A DNA stretch of 32,271 nt, from positions 1 through 32,271 of the forward strand of contig CAMKTN010000031.1 in assembly GCA_946415705.1 (NCBI GenBank). The letters run 5' to 3'. The translations under genes were made by a program, and so were the position numbers. Shown one piece after another: positions 21,376-29,044 of this stretch. A model generated the notes under the pieces. The model did no database searches. It was not told where the DNA came from and saw only the letters and a program-made list of their open reading frames with translations. Position 1 is the stretch's first letter. Each line of letters begins with the position of its first letter. The stretch is from an uncultured Prevotellaceae bacterium. Lineage in GTDB: Bacteria; Bacteroidota; Bacteroidia; Bacteroidales; Bacteroidaceae.

Positions 21376-24141
21376 CTATTTGACAACAACCTTCTTACCG
21401 TTGATGATGTTCACGCCGCGCTGCGGTTTGCTCAGTTGCTGGCCGGCGAGGTTGTAGATCATTGAACTTTGAACTTTGAATATTGAACTTTTGGCTTCGT
21501 CCATGGCGGGGAGGCTTTCAATGCCGACGGGCAGTTCACCGCCGGCCTTGACGAACCAGTCGAGGATCTGCTCGCGGGTGATGGTGACGAAGTTGATGGC
21601 ATAGCCGTTGCCGGCGCTGTAGGACTCGTCCTCGAAGAGCAGGGCGACATTGCCGCTGGGCAGCTGGATCATGGTGGAGTAGCAGGAGCCGTTGGGCTGG
21701 ATGTTATAGACGTCCTTCCATGTCGTGCCGCCGTTCAGGCTCATGCTCATCTGCAGGCTCTGACGGCCGCTGGTGTTGATGTAGCTGTGGAGCAGGATGT
21801 CGGGATCGGTGTCGCTCTGACGGCTGTAGTAGAGGATATCGGCATTGCAGGCGTTGCCCCAGATGTCTCCCGTGCGGGTTTGTGTGCCCCAGTGGAAGGT
21901 CACGGTGCCGTCGGCGTTCTTCGTGTAGGTGGCGGTGTTCCAGCCGCGGTTGCCGCTCTGGCGCACGGAGAGCAGCAGGCTGCCGTCGTTGCGCTGCTCC
22001 AGCTTCGACTCGTCGGTGCCAGTGTAGGCCACGGCATTGCTCAGGCGCCAGTGGGCACCGTTGTCGGTGGAGTAGAGTATATAGTTGACGGTGCCGAGGT
22101 TGTTCTTGCAGTTGGTGGTGAACATGATGACGCCGTCGGTGGTGGTCAGGCCCTTGCCGGAGGTGGTGAAGATGTTGGTGACGCTGAGGCTGCCGTCGTT
22201 GCTGTTCTCGTCATAGAAGGCAGGTGAATCCAGCAGGTTCTTTATCAGCGTCCAGCTCTTGCCGTTGTCGGTGCTGCGGGCGAAGCCGGCCGTGACCATG
22301 CCGTAGCCCCACGTCTTGCTGCCCGAGGCCATGATGCAGACGAGGTCGCCGTTGGTGGCGCGGGCCAGAGCGGCATCGCCGTAGCCGAAGTAGGCGGCCG
22401 TGTAGCCGTCGCCGACAGCGATGGTGGCGTAGTCCTTCCAGGTGCGGCCGCCGTCCTCACTGCGCAGGCTCACCACGTCGATCTTGTGGTTGCCCAGGTC
22501 GCTGTTGCTGTTGTAGCGCTTGTCGGCTGCGACGACGATGTTGTCGTTCTCATCCAGGATCATTGCCGGGATGCGGTAGTAGCGGCAGTCATCGGTGGTG
22601 GGTTTGAAGATGAAGAGCTGTTGGTCGAAGACTTTCATGCCTTGGCGGTCGGGGTTCCCGATGGCTATGGCATCGAAGGAGGCATCGGCCGACGTGGTAT
22701 AGTCGATGGTGGTGAGAGCTGCCTTGAGGATGGCGCCCAGCTGGGCATCGTCCTTCACCGTGGCACAGAGCCAGAGGCGGTGCAGCCCAGCGGTGATATT
22801 CTCCACCTTGATGTCCGTCGTGGCGCCTATCTCGGTGGCGCTCCCCACGGGGGCTGCCGGGATGTTGGCCAGGAACTCTGTCTCCTTGGTATCATAGAGA
22901 TAGAGGCTGCTGATGTTGTCGCGCGTAGCTGCATCCAGGGCAAAGCGGAAGGTGGCCTTCTGCAACACCTGCGACGGGGTGATGTCTATGCGCAGGAGCA
23001 GGGCATCGGCATTGCCGCGCCCGGTGGTCTGGTAGCCGCGACTGACGGTGACGTCGCTCTCGAAGAGTGCAATCTCTGCAGGGATGTCATCCAGCTCCAC
23101 GGGATAGAAGGCCCAGTCGTTGTTGCCGCCAATGCCGGTAGGAACGCTATTGCCCCATCCCACGACAGTGGCCTTGGCATCGCCGGCGCTGAGGTCGTTG
23201 GCGTCCAGAATGACACCCGTGCTGACGCCTTGCAGGTAGAAGTGTCCGTCGGTGCCTGCAATTTTCTTCACCGCGATGGCCTCGGTGGCTCCTGCTACCA
23301 CGGCCACCTGTGTGTTGTGCTCAATGGTGCCGAAGTAGTTGCCGAAGCCGTTCTGGATATAGTAGTTTCCATCGCCTGCATCCGTGAGGCGCAGCAGGTA
23401 CTTGGCCGCTTTCGTGGCCAGTCCGCTGGGTGCTGTGGCGGTGTTGAAGAGCTTGTGGCTGTCGCTGTTCTCATAGAGATAGCCGTGGGGTTTGGTGCCG
23501 CCGGTGAGTCCGCGGTCGTAGATGGTGTACCACTGTCCGGTGGCCAAATCGTTGGCAGGCGTGGCACTGACGGCCACCATCTTGTGCTCCAGCTCGGGCA
23601 GAGGCTCCGAGGAGAGGGCAGCATCGACCTCATAGATCTTCACACTCTGCGCTGCATTGCCGCTGGTCTTGGTTGTCCAGCCCACAATCTTCTGCGAGGA
23701 ACGGTCGATGCTGAGCACCGTAGTGCCGTCGGCTGCCTTGGCTCTCGGGTAGGCGATGTTGCCGGAGAAGTTCATCGACCATGCGCCGGCCTCCAACTCT
23801 ATCGCCGGTGCCAGCTTCTGGTTATAGACCGGGACGCCCCAGAACTTGCCTGTGTATTGGTTGCGGATGCGCCAGGTGCCGTCGGTGTTCTTGAAGAAGT
23901 AATAGACGCTGGCCGTGGTGGGCAGGTTGCCGCCGTTGGGTACAGAGTAGTCGGAGCCAGCGTCGGTGATATAGGGATTGCCGGTGGCCTGTGATTGCAG
24001 GACATACTTGCCGCCATCTACGAGGTCGCTTTCTCTGGTGATCTGTGCGCCAACACCTACTGAGGACTGCGCGAGGAGATGAACGGGCAAGGCTATCATC
24101 ATCGCGATGATGGCTGCGAGTGTCTTGAGAGTCGGTTTCAT
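21376..24141 (-). CDS. Secreted multidomain sialidase with sorting tail (first of tandem pair)
   Basis: A 921-residue paralogue of the downstream protein. The start is the ATG at 24141 (MKPTLKTLAAIIAMMIALPV, signal peptide ending HLLAQ); the longer open frame would contain the promoter. N-terminal beta domain about 30-175 is similar to the paralogue (QITRESDLVDGGKYVLQSQ). Sialidase-associated domain about 350-490. GH33 propeller about 505-870: YRIP 522-525, Asp boxes SEDGGRTW (561-568), STDNGKSW (623-630), STDNGAHW (691-698) and SLNGGTTW (801-808), DESKLE 710-715, R727 in LLLSVRQ, and YST 821-823. The C-terminus IYNLAGQQLSKPQRGVNIIN is a type IX-like sorting tail. It lacks the extra beta region of the paralogue. 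A consensus promoter precedes it. Confidence 0.88.
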   Translation of the reverse strand: MKPTLKTLAAIIAMMIALPVHLLAQSSVGVGAQITRESDLVDGGKYVLQSQATGNPYITDAGSDYSVPNGGNLPTTASVYYFFKNTDGTWRIRNQYTGKFWGVPVYNQKLAPAIELEAGAWSMNFSGNIAYPRAKAADGTTVLSIDRSSQKIVGWTTKTSGNAAQSVKIYEVDAALSSEPLPELEHKMVAVSATPANDLATGQWYTIYDRGLTGGTKPHGYLYENSDSHKLFNTATAPSGLATKAAKYLLRLTDAGDGNYYIQNGFGNYFGTIEHNTQVAVVAGATEAIAVKKIAGTDGHFYLQGVSTGVILDANDLSAGDAKATVVGWGNSVPTGIGGNNDWAFYPVELDDIPAEIALFESDVTVSRGYQTTGRGNADALLLRIDITPSQVLQKATFRFALDAATRDNISSLYLYDTKETEFLANIPAAPVGSATEIGATTDIKVENITAGLHRLWLCATVKDDAQLGAILKAALTTIDYTTSADASFDAIAIGNPDRQGMKVFDQQLFIFKPTTDDCRYYRIPAMILDENDNIVVAADKRYNSNSDLGNHKIDVVSLRSEDGGRTWKDYATIAVGDGYTAAYFGYGDAALARATNGDLVCIMASGSKTWGYGMVTAGFARSTDNGKSWTLIKNLLDSPAFYDENSNDGSLSVTNIFTTSGKGLTTTDGVIMFTTNCKNNLGTVNYILYSTDNGAHWRLSNAVAYTGTDESKLEQRNDGSLLLSVRQSGNRGWNTATYTKNADGTVTFHWGTQTRTGDIWGNACNADILYYSRQSDTDPDILLHSYINTSGRQSLQMSMSLNGGTTWKDVYNIQPNGSCYSTMIQLPSGNVALLFEDESYSAGNGYAINFVTITREQILDWFVKAGGELPVGIESLPAMDEAKSSIFKVQSSMIYNLAGQQLSKPQRGVNIINGKKVVVK
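21462..21491 (-). repeat. TTGAACT repeats before the sorting tail of the first sialidase
   Basis: Four heptamer units, TTGAACT, TTGAACT, TTGAATA and TTGAACT, lie in frame and code for SSIFKVQSS just ahead of IYNLAGQ. It is the same position as the CTTCCAT repeat in the paralogue but a different sequence. Confidence 0.7.
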
Positions 24142-24183
24142 GTTTTTATGTGTTTTAGGTGTTATTATACGGTTGTTAGCGCA

Positions 24184-24214
24184 CAAATATACGTCAGTTT
24201 CCTTATTCGGCAAA
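24184..24214 (-). promoter_or_regulatory. Promoter of the tandem sialidase operon
   Basis: On the minus strand TTTG (24214 to 24211), a 19-bp spacer and TATATTTG (24191 to 24184) match the Bacteroidetes consensus exactly. The leader to the ATG at 24141 would be about 40 nt. Confidence 0.75.
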
Positions 24215-24236
24215 GAAAACGGCCCGTAAAATAGCA

Positions 24237-24283
24237 ATTAAGTGTCAGAATGGCCGTTGAGATGGGCTTTTCTGACACTTAAT
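24237..24283 (-). terminator. Inverted repeat between apbC and sialidase operon, likely apbC terminator
   Basis: ATTAAGTGTCAGAA (24237-24250) and TTCTGACACTTAAT (24270-24283) are perfect 14-bp arms with a 19-nt loop that itself has a GCC/GGC pair. It starts 22 bp after the apbC stop and ends just before the sialidase promoter. The downstream minus strand reads TTGCTATTTTA, moderately T-rich, so termination is plausible. Confidence 0.65.
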
Positions 24284-24304
24284 AGAGGGTTATAACGCTA
24301 CTGC

Positions 24305-25405
24305 TTAGTGTATTTTCACCACTTGTGTGGCTGCTTGGCTGGCGTTGCGACGGTCTGTCTCTGTCACCACGCGCGCAGCCAGTTGCAGGAAGGCATTGCC
24401 TGTGGGCGTCTCGGGATGTAGCACAGCAGGCTCTCCGCTGTCGCCGCTCTCGCAGACGCTCTGCACCAGCGGGATCTGTGCCAGCAGCGGCACATCCATC
24501 TCCTCGGCCAGTTGCTTGACGCCCTCGCGACCGAAGATGTAATAGCGGTTGTCGGGCAGCTCAGCCGGTGTGAACCAACTCATGTTTTCTACGAGACCCA
24601 AGATGGGCACGTTGACCTTCTCGTTGGTGTACATATTGATGCCCTTGCGCGCATCGGCCAATGCCACTTGCTGGGGTGTCGAGACGATGACAGCGCCCGT
24701 GATGGGCAGCGTCTGCACAAGAGTTAGATGGATATCGCTCGTGCCCGGAGGCGTGTCGAGGATGAAGTAGTCGAGGTCGCCCCAGGCAGCCTCGCCGATG
24801 AGCTGCTTCAGCGCATTCGAAGCCATGCCGCCGCGCCACAGCGTGGGGGTGTCGGGATCTACGAAGAAACCGATACTGAGCATCTTCACGCCATATTTCT
24901 CGATGGGCACGATCATCGCCTTGCCGTCTATCTCCTCGCTGTAGGGACGCGCATCCTCCACCTGGAACATCTTAGGCATCGAAGGGCCGAAGATATCGCA
25001 GTCCAGCAGGCCTACGCGGTGCCCCAGACGTGCCAGCCCGATGGCCAGGTTCGCCGCCACCGTGCTCTTGCCTACCCCACCCTTGCCAGAGGAAACGGCG
25101 ATGACATTAGCAAAACTGCTGAAGTTCGGAGTGCTCGGCTGAGCACTTTGAACTTCAACAGCTTTGGTCTTTATCTCCACCTCGACATCCTTGCTGACAT
25201 ACGCATGGATGGCAGCCTCGGAGGCTTTCACGAGGGATTTCAGGAACGGGTTCGTGGGCTTGTCGAAGAGGAGGGAGAAGCTGACGTGCATCCCGCTGAT
25301 GCGCAGGTCGTCTTCCACCATCCCCATCTCCACAATGTTCTTGCCCGTGCCGGGGTAGCGCACGGTCTTCAGGGCGTCTATGATGAGTTGTGGGTAAAGA
25401 GTCAC
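24305..25405 (-). CDS. apbC: Mrp/ApbC-type P-loop ATPase for Fe-S cluster handling
   Basis: A 366-residue Mrp/NBP35-family protein. The N-terminal DUF59 (MIP18-like) domain covers about 1-80 (ALKTVRYPGTGKNIVEMG). A linker at 80-99 precedes the P-loop domain with deviant Walker A SGKGGVGKST (106-115), GLLDCDIFGPSMPKMF and LDYFILDTPPGTSDIHLT. Family members carry and transfer Fe-S clusters. The CxxC pair that binds the cluster in ApbC is not present: the segment reads ENMSWFTPAELPDNRYYIFG. This limits how far the function can be transferred. The start is GTG at 25405, chosen because MTLYPQLI is the family N-terminus. The linker is encoded by a near-perfect hairpin (25121-25156). Confidence 0.9.
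   Translation of the reverse strand: MTLYPQLIIDALKTVRYPGTGKNIVEMGMVEDDLRISGMHVSFSLLFDKPTNPFLKSLVKASEAAIHAYVSKDVEVEIKTKAVEVQSAQPSTPNFSSFANVIAVSSGKGGVGKSTVAANLAIGLARLGHRVGLLDCDIFGPSMPKMFQVEDARPYSEEIDGKAMIVPIEKYGVKMLSIGFFVDPDTPTLWRGGMASNALKQLIGEAAWGDLDYFILDTPPGTSDIHLTLVQTLPITGAVIVSTPQQVALADARKGINMYTNEKVNVPILGLVENMSWFTPAELPDNRYYIFGREGVKQLAEEMDVPLLAQIPLVQSVCESGDSGEPAVLHPETPTGNAFLQLAARVVTETDRRNASQAATQVVKIH
25121..25156 (-). repeat. Palindrome in the linker of the Mrp/ApbC gene
   Basis: GAAGTTCGGAGTGCTC (25121-25136) and GAGCACTTTGAACTTC (25141-25156) pair at 14 of 16 positions around GGCT. The hairpin codes for residues about 84-95 (VEVQSAQPSTPN), the hinge between the DUF59 and ATPase domains. 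Confidence 0.8.
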
Positions 25406-25410
25406 GGTAG

Positions 25411-25462
25411 AAATTGAAAATTGAGAATTGAAAATTGAGAGTTGAAAATTGAGGGTTGAGAG
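25411..25462. repeat. TTGAAAA/TTGAGAG repeats upstream of apbC
   Basis: About seven 7-bp units (TTGAAAA, TTGAGAA, TTGAGGG, TTGAGAG) lie just before the GTG start. Bases 25412-25437 are the exact reverse complement of 1712-1737. Confidence 0.85.
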
Positions 25463-25509
25463 TTTTATCTCGCACAGGCGGGCGTGCCTATGCGCTCATT
25501 AGAGCGGAG

Positions 25510-25517
25510 CAAAGGTA
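25510..25517 (-). promoter_or_regulatory. Likely -7 box of apbC
   Basis: TACCTTTG (minus strand, 25517 to 25510) is a perfect -7 box 105 bp upstream of the GTG; the repeat block would lie in the leader. No TTTG at the proper -33 distance. Confidence 0.5.
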
Positions 25518-25657
25518 AGTAAAAAGTTTGGAACGCTTATGCTCTTCACCAAGATTTTTGCAGGGACATGCGAAGATTCATTTGTTTTAAGTGTAAAAGT
25601 TTAGGCTTTCGCATCATTTTATGACATGATTTGTACGCCGTTTTCGAAGTTTTTGCG

Positions 25658-25665
25658 TACTTTTG
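25658..25665 (+). promoter_or_regulatory. Likely -7 box of ilvE-trmB
   Basis: TACTTTTG fits TAnnTTTG and lies 36 bp before the ilvE ATG. A TTTG at 25630-25633 is 24 bp upstream, too far for the consensus. The rest of the 296-bp gap 25406-25701 holds only repeats and these two promoters. Confidence 0.5.
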
Positions 25666-25701
25666 CGGCCGAAAAAGCAAATCACTAAAAAGTACATCAG
25701 A

Positions 25702-26718
25702 ATGATTGACTGGAGCAACCTGTCCTTCGGCTATATGCCGACCGACTATAACGTCCGTTGCAACTACCACAACGGCAAGTGGGGTGAAATCGAAGTTCAC
25801 TCCGAGGAGACCATCCCCATGAGTATGGCAGCCACCTGCCTGCACTACGGCCAGGAGGCCTTCGAGGGCCTGAAGGCGTATCGCTGCCCCGACGGCAAGG
25901 TGCGCATCTTCCGTCCCGAACAGAACGCCGCCCGTCTGCAGTCCACCTGCCGCGGTCTGGTGATGCCCGAAGTGCCCACGGAGATGTTTATCGAGATGGT
26001 GGAGAAGGTCGTGCGCCTCAACGAGCGCTTCATCCCGCCCTACGAGAGCGGTGCCACACTTTACATCCGTCCGCTGCTGATTGGCACGACGGCACAAGTG
26101 GGCGTACACCCCGCCAGCGACTATCTGTTCCTGATCTTCGTGTCGCCCGTAGGTCCCTATTTCAAGGGCGGTTTCGCCACCAATCCTTATGTCATCACGC
26201 GTGACTACGACCGCTCCGCGCCCCTCGGCACCGGTTGCTACAAGGTCGGCGGCAACTACGCTGCCAGCCTGCGTGCCAACAAATGGGCCCATGAGCAGGG
26301 CTACAGCTGCGAGTTCTATCTCGATGCGAAGGAGAAGAAGTACATTGACGAGTGCGGTGCTGCTAACTTCTTCGGTATCAAGAACAACACCTACGTGACA
26401 CCCCTGAGCAACAGCATCCTGCCCAGCGTAACGAACATGAGTCTGATGCAGGTGGCCGAAGACCTCGGTCTGACGGTGGAGCGCCGCCAAATTCCCCTGG
26501 AGGAGCTCTCGACCTTCGAGGAGGCAGGCGCTTGCGGTACAGCCGCCGTCATCAGCCCCATCGAGCGCATCGACGACCCCGAGACAGGTCACAGCTACGT
26601 CTTCAGCAAGGACGGCAAGCCCGGTCCCGTCTGCACAAAGCTCTATCGCCGTCTCATCGACATTCAGTACGGTATCGAACCCGACATCCACGGCTGGACA
26701 CGCGTGGTCATCGAATGA
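25702..26718 (+). CDS. ilvE: Branched-chain amino acid aminotransferase
   Basis: A 338-residue fold-type IV PLP enzyme (type II BCAT) that makes or degrades Leu, Ile and Val by transamination with 2-oxoglutarate/glutamate. The start ATG at 25702 gives [17 protein letters not shown]; the frame is open 13 codons further up into the promoter. Conserved features are [25 protein letters not shown], the PLP-binding K181 in [12 protein letters not shown], and [12 protein letters not shown] for cofactor binding. Its TGA overlaps the trmB ATG (ATGA), so the two genes are translationally coupled, which is not a functional pairing I would expect. Confidence 0.95.
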   Translation: MIDWSNLSFGYMPTDYNVRCNYHNGKWGEIEVHSEETIPMSMAATCLHYGQEAFEGLKAYRCPDGKVRIFRPEQNAARLQSTCRGLVMPEVPTEMFIEMVEKVVRLNERFIPPYESGATLYIRPLLIGTTAQVGVHPASDYLFLIFVSPVGPYFKGGFATNPYVITRDYDRSAPLGTGCYKVGGNYAASLRANKWAHEQGYSCEFYLDAKEKKYIDECGAANFFGIKNNTYVTPLSNSILPSVTNMSLMQVAEDLGLTVERRQIPLEELSTFEEAGACGTAAVISPIERIDDPETGHSYVFSKDGKPGPVCTKLYRRLIDIQYGIEPDIHGWTRVVIE

Positions 26719-27587
26719 GCAAAGGCAAGTTAGCGAAGTTCGCCGATATGGCGAGTTATCCCCACGTCTTCGAGTACCCCTATTCGGTAGTCGAAGACGT
26801 GCCGTTTGAGATGCGCGGCCATTGGCGCGAGCAGTTCTTCAAAAACGACAATCCCATTGTGTTGGAGCTGGGCTGCGGCCGCGGCGAGTACGCCGTGGGC
26901 CTAGCGCGCCGCTACCCCGACCGCAACTTCATTGGCGTAGATATCAAAGGTTCACGCATGTGGAGCGGTGCCACGGAGTCGCTACGCGAGGGGCTCACAA
27001 ATGTCGCCTTCCTGCGCACAAACATCGAGATCATCGACCGCTTCTTTGCCCCCGGTGAAGTGCAGGAGATCTGGCTCACCTTCTCCGACCCGCAGATGAA
27101 GAAGGCTACCAAACGCCTGACCTCCACCTACTTCCTTGCCCGCTACCGCCATTTCTTAGAGGACGGCGGCCTCATTCACCTCAAGACCGACTCCAACTTC
27201 CTCTTCACCTACACCAAGTATATGGTGGAGGCGAACCAGCTGCCGGTGGAGGTGTGTACGGAAGACCTCTACAGACTCACCCCCGCCCTTCCAGGCGCAC
27301 CCCTCTCTTTCAAAGAGGGGACAGATACTTTTGCATCTCAGGATCCTTTAAGACCTACTGCCGACTCCCCCTCTTTGAAAGAGAGGGGGCAGGGGGGTGA
27401 GTCTTTAGATCTTTCCATCCATACTTACTATGAAGACCAATGGCTGGCTCGCGGCCTTACCATCAAGTACCTGCGTTTCCGTCTGCCAGCCGAAGGTGTA
27501 CTCGTGGAGCCCGATGTGGAAATCCCCCTTGACGAGTACCGCAGCTACAACCGCGACAAGCGCAGCTCGCTGCTGACAGGCAAGTAA
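26715..27587 (+). CDS. trmB: tRNA (guanine-N7)-methyltransferase with a 44-residue in-frame insertion
   Basis: A 290-residue SAM-dependent enzyme that makes m7G46 in tRNA. The SAM site is [20 protein letters not shown] (51-70), followed by [13 protein letters not shown] (71-83) and the family signature [18 protein letters not shown] (120-137). [16 protein letters not shown] (151-166) and the C-terminal part [20 protein letters not shown] close the domain. Residues about 187-230 do not belong to the family: they are encoded by a 130-bp palindromic element and raise the length above the roughly 250 residues I would expect. The insertion falls between CTEDLY and the conserved TYYE-W segment and keeps the frame. 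It overlaps ilvE by 4 bases. Confidence 0.93.
   Translation: MSKGKLAKFADMASYPHVFEYPYSVVEDVPFEMRGHWREQFFKNDNPIVLELGCGRGEYAVGLARRYPDRNFIGVDIKGSRMWSGATESLREGLTNVAFLRTNIEIIDRFFAPGEVQEIWLTFSDPQMKKATKRLTSTYFLARYRHFLEDGGLIHLKTDSNFLFTYTKYMVEANQLPVEVCTEDLYRLTPALPGAPLSFKEGTDTFASQDPLRPTADSPSLKERGQGGESLDLSIHTYYEDQWLARGLTIKYLRFRLPAEGVLVEPDVEIPLDEYRSYNRDKRSSLLTGK
27274..27403 (+). repeat. 130-bp palindromic element inside trmB
   Basis: The ends GACTCACCCCC (27274-27284) and GGGGGTGAGTC (27393-27403) are inverted. Inside are CCCTCTCTTTCAAAGAGGGG (27301-27320) and, inverted, CCCCTCTTTGAAAGAGAGGG (27368-27387). It is therefore two related hairpin units in opposite orientation around a 40-bp centre, read in frame. 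Confidence 0.85.
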
Positions 27588-27599
27588 TCCCCTACCCTC

Positions 27600-27791
27600 T
27601 TATTCTCCTAACAGCTTCTTGACCTCCTCGTCGGCCTTGGTGAGCTTGGCCTTGCAGAAGGCAAGGAGCGTTTGGGCTTCTTTGAGTTTGGCGGCCAACA
27701 AGTCGATAGGCACCTCGCCAGCTTCCATCTCGCGGGCGAGTTTCTCCAGCTGCGTGAGGGCAGCTTCGTAGGTGAGTTCTTCTGTATTCAT
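27600..27791 (-). CDS. xseB: Exodeoxyribonuclease VII small subunit
   Basis: A 63-residue helical protein, MNTEELTYEAALTQLEKLAR followed by EMEAGEVPIDLLAAKLKEAQ and KLTKADEEVKKLLGE. This is the XseB pattern (YExAlxxLExIVxxLExGexxLexs) at normal length. It joins XseA to form the ExoVII complex, which degrades single-stranded DNA from both ends. The ATG overlaps the xseA stop (ATGA), so the two are translationally coupled. Its 3' end faces trmB with only 12 bp between stops. Confidence 0.93.
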   Translation of the reverse strand: MNTEELTYEAALTQLEKLAREMEAGEVPIDLLAAKLKEAQTLLAFCKAKLTKADEEVKKLLGE

Positions 27792-29026
27792 AGGGCTTGA
27801 GATTGTACGATTCCATCGGGAAAACGGGTGAGGAGACGGTCACCCGGTTTCACCTGTGCGACGGTCTTCACGAGGTGTCCGTCGGCGGTAAAGGTGAGCG
27901 AGTAGCCGCGGCGCAGTTGCAGCACGGGGTCGAGGGCCGAGAGGCGCGTCTCGAAGTTCTGAAGCTTGAACTTGGTCCCCTGCACCTGAAGGGCTGTTGC
28001 CTGCCTGAAACGCTGCGACAGCTGCTGCAGCTTGTGCTGTTCGCGCTCAAGGGTCATGGCTACGGTGTGTGGCAACAGCGCCACCATCTTGTCGAGTTTG
28101 AAGTGCAGGGCCTCTATCTGTTGCCGTGCGGCCTGTGTGAGGCGCTGCTGCAACTCCTCGATAAGGGCCAGCTGCTGTGCACCGAGGTCGATGAGGAAGG
28201 CGGCAGCCGCCGTGGGTGTCTTCACACGGGTGTGGGCCACGAAATCCAGTACGGTTTCATCGCGTTCATGGCCAATGCCCACGATAACAGGCAGAGGCAT
28301 CTGCGTGATGGCCGCTGCGAGATGGTAGCTGTCGAAGTCGGAGAGATCGCTGGTGGCTCCGCCACCACGGATAATGACCACGCAGTCCCAGCGATCCGCC
28401 TCGTCGGCGATGGCCGCGAGGGCTGCGAGGACGCTCTCCTCGACATGGTCACCCTGCATGACAGCAGGGAAGAGCTGCGTATGGAAATAAAGACCGTAAT
28501 CGTTGTGCTCCAGCTGCTTGCAGAAGTCGCCATAGCCCGCAGCACCTGCCGACGAGACAACGGCAATGCGTTTCACGAGGACTGGCAGCTGCAGCTCCTG
28601 GTTATCATGCAGGATGCCGTCGGCCTCCAGCTGTGCCAGGATCTCGCGACGTCGGCGTGCCATATCGCCCATCGTGTAGGAAGGGTCGATATCGACGACA
28701 TTGAGCGAGTAGCCATACAGTTCATGAAACGCCACCGTCACCTGCACGCGCACCTTCATGCCAGCACGCAGATGCTCGCCTGTGGCACGCTCGAAAAGCG
28801 GAGCGAGGGTGTGGTAGGTGCGTGCCCAGATGGTTCCTCGCGCCTTGGCGATGAACGACCGTCCGGCATCGTCCTTCTGCACGAACTCCACGTAGAAATG
28901 GCCGTTGGAGGCCAGTCGCGCCTCACTCAGCTCCGCCTCCAGCCAGTAGGTGTCGTCCAGCGTCTGCTCCAGTACGGAGCGAACGAGGGCGTTGAGCTCA
29001 TAGAGTGTGACGCTGTCCGTGGGCAT
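27788..29026 (-). CDS. xseA: Exodeoxyribonuclease VII large subunit
   Basis: A 412-residue catalytic subunit. The N-terminal OB-fold covers about 1-100 (WLEAELSEARLASNGHFYVE, GTIWARTYH, GMKVRVQVTVAFHELYGYSL). The exonuclease core (about 115-290) has PVLVKRIAVVSSAGAAGYGD, the hallmark VIIRGGGATSDLSDFD and VGIGHERDETVLDFVAHTRVKTPTAAA. A long coiled coil (about 285-370) follows, then the RGYSLTF C-terminal motif. Start: the ATG at 29026; a TTG three codons earlier is also open but less likely. It follows the transporter gene by 18 bp and precedes xseB. Confidence 0.95.
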   Translation of the reverse strand: MPTDSVTLYELNALVRSVLEQTLDDTYWLEAELSEARLASNGHFYVEFVQKDDAGRSFIAKARGTIWARTYHTLAPLFERATGEHLRAGMKVRVQVTVAFHELYGYSLNVVDIDPSYTMGDMARRRREILAQLEADGILHDNQELQLPVLVKRIAVVSSAGAAGYGDFCKQLEHNDYGLYFHTQLFPAVMQGDHVEESVLAALAAIADEADRWDCVVIIRGGGATSDLSDFDSYHLAAAITQMPLPVIVGIGHERDETVLDFVAHTRVKTPTAAAAFLIDLGAQQLALIEELQQRLTQAARQQIEALHFKLDKMVALLPHTVAMTLEREQHKLQQLSQRFRQATALQVQGTKFKLQNFETRLSALDPVLQLRRGYSLTFTADGHLVKTVAQVKPGDRLLTRFPDGIVQSQAL

Positions 29027-29044
29027 GGCGCACAAGGGAAGAGG

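Noticed and set aside
24141..24237. Longer start for the first tandem sialidase
   Set aside because: The extension MLFYGPF... would include the perfect promoter and bury the signal peptide starting at MKPTLKT.
25546..26691. A 381-codon open frame on the minus strand opposite ilvE
   Set aside because: ilvE is certain from its PLP lysine and length; the antisense frame also runs through the ilvE promoter.
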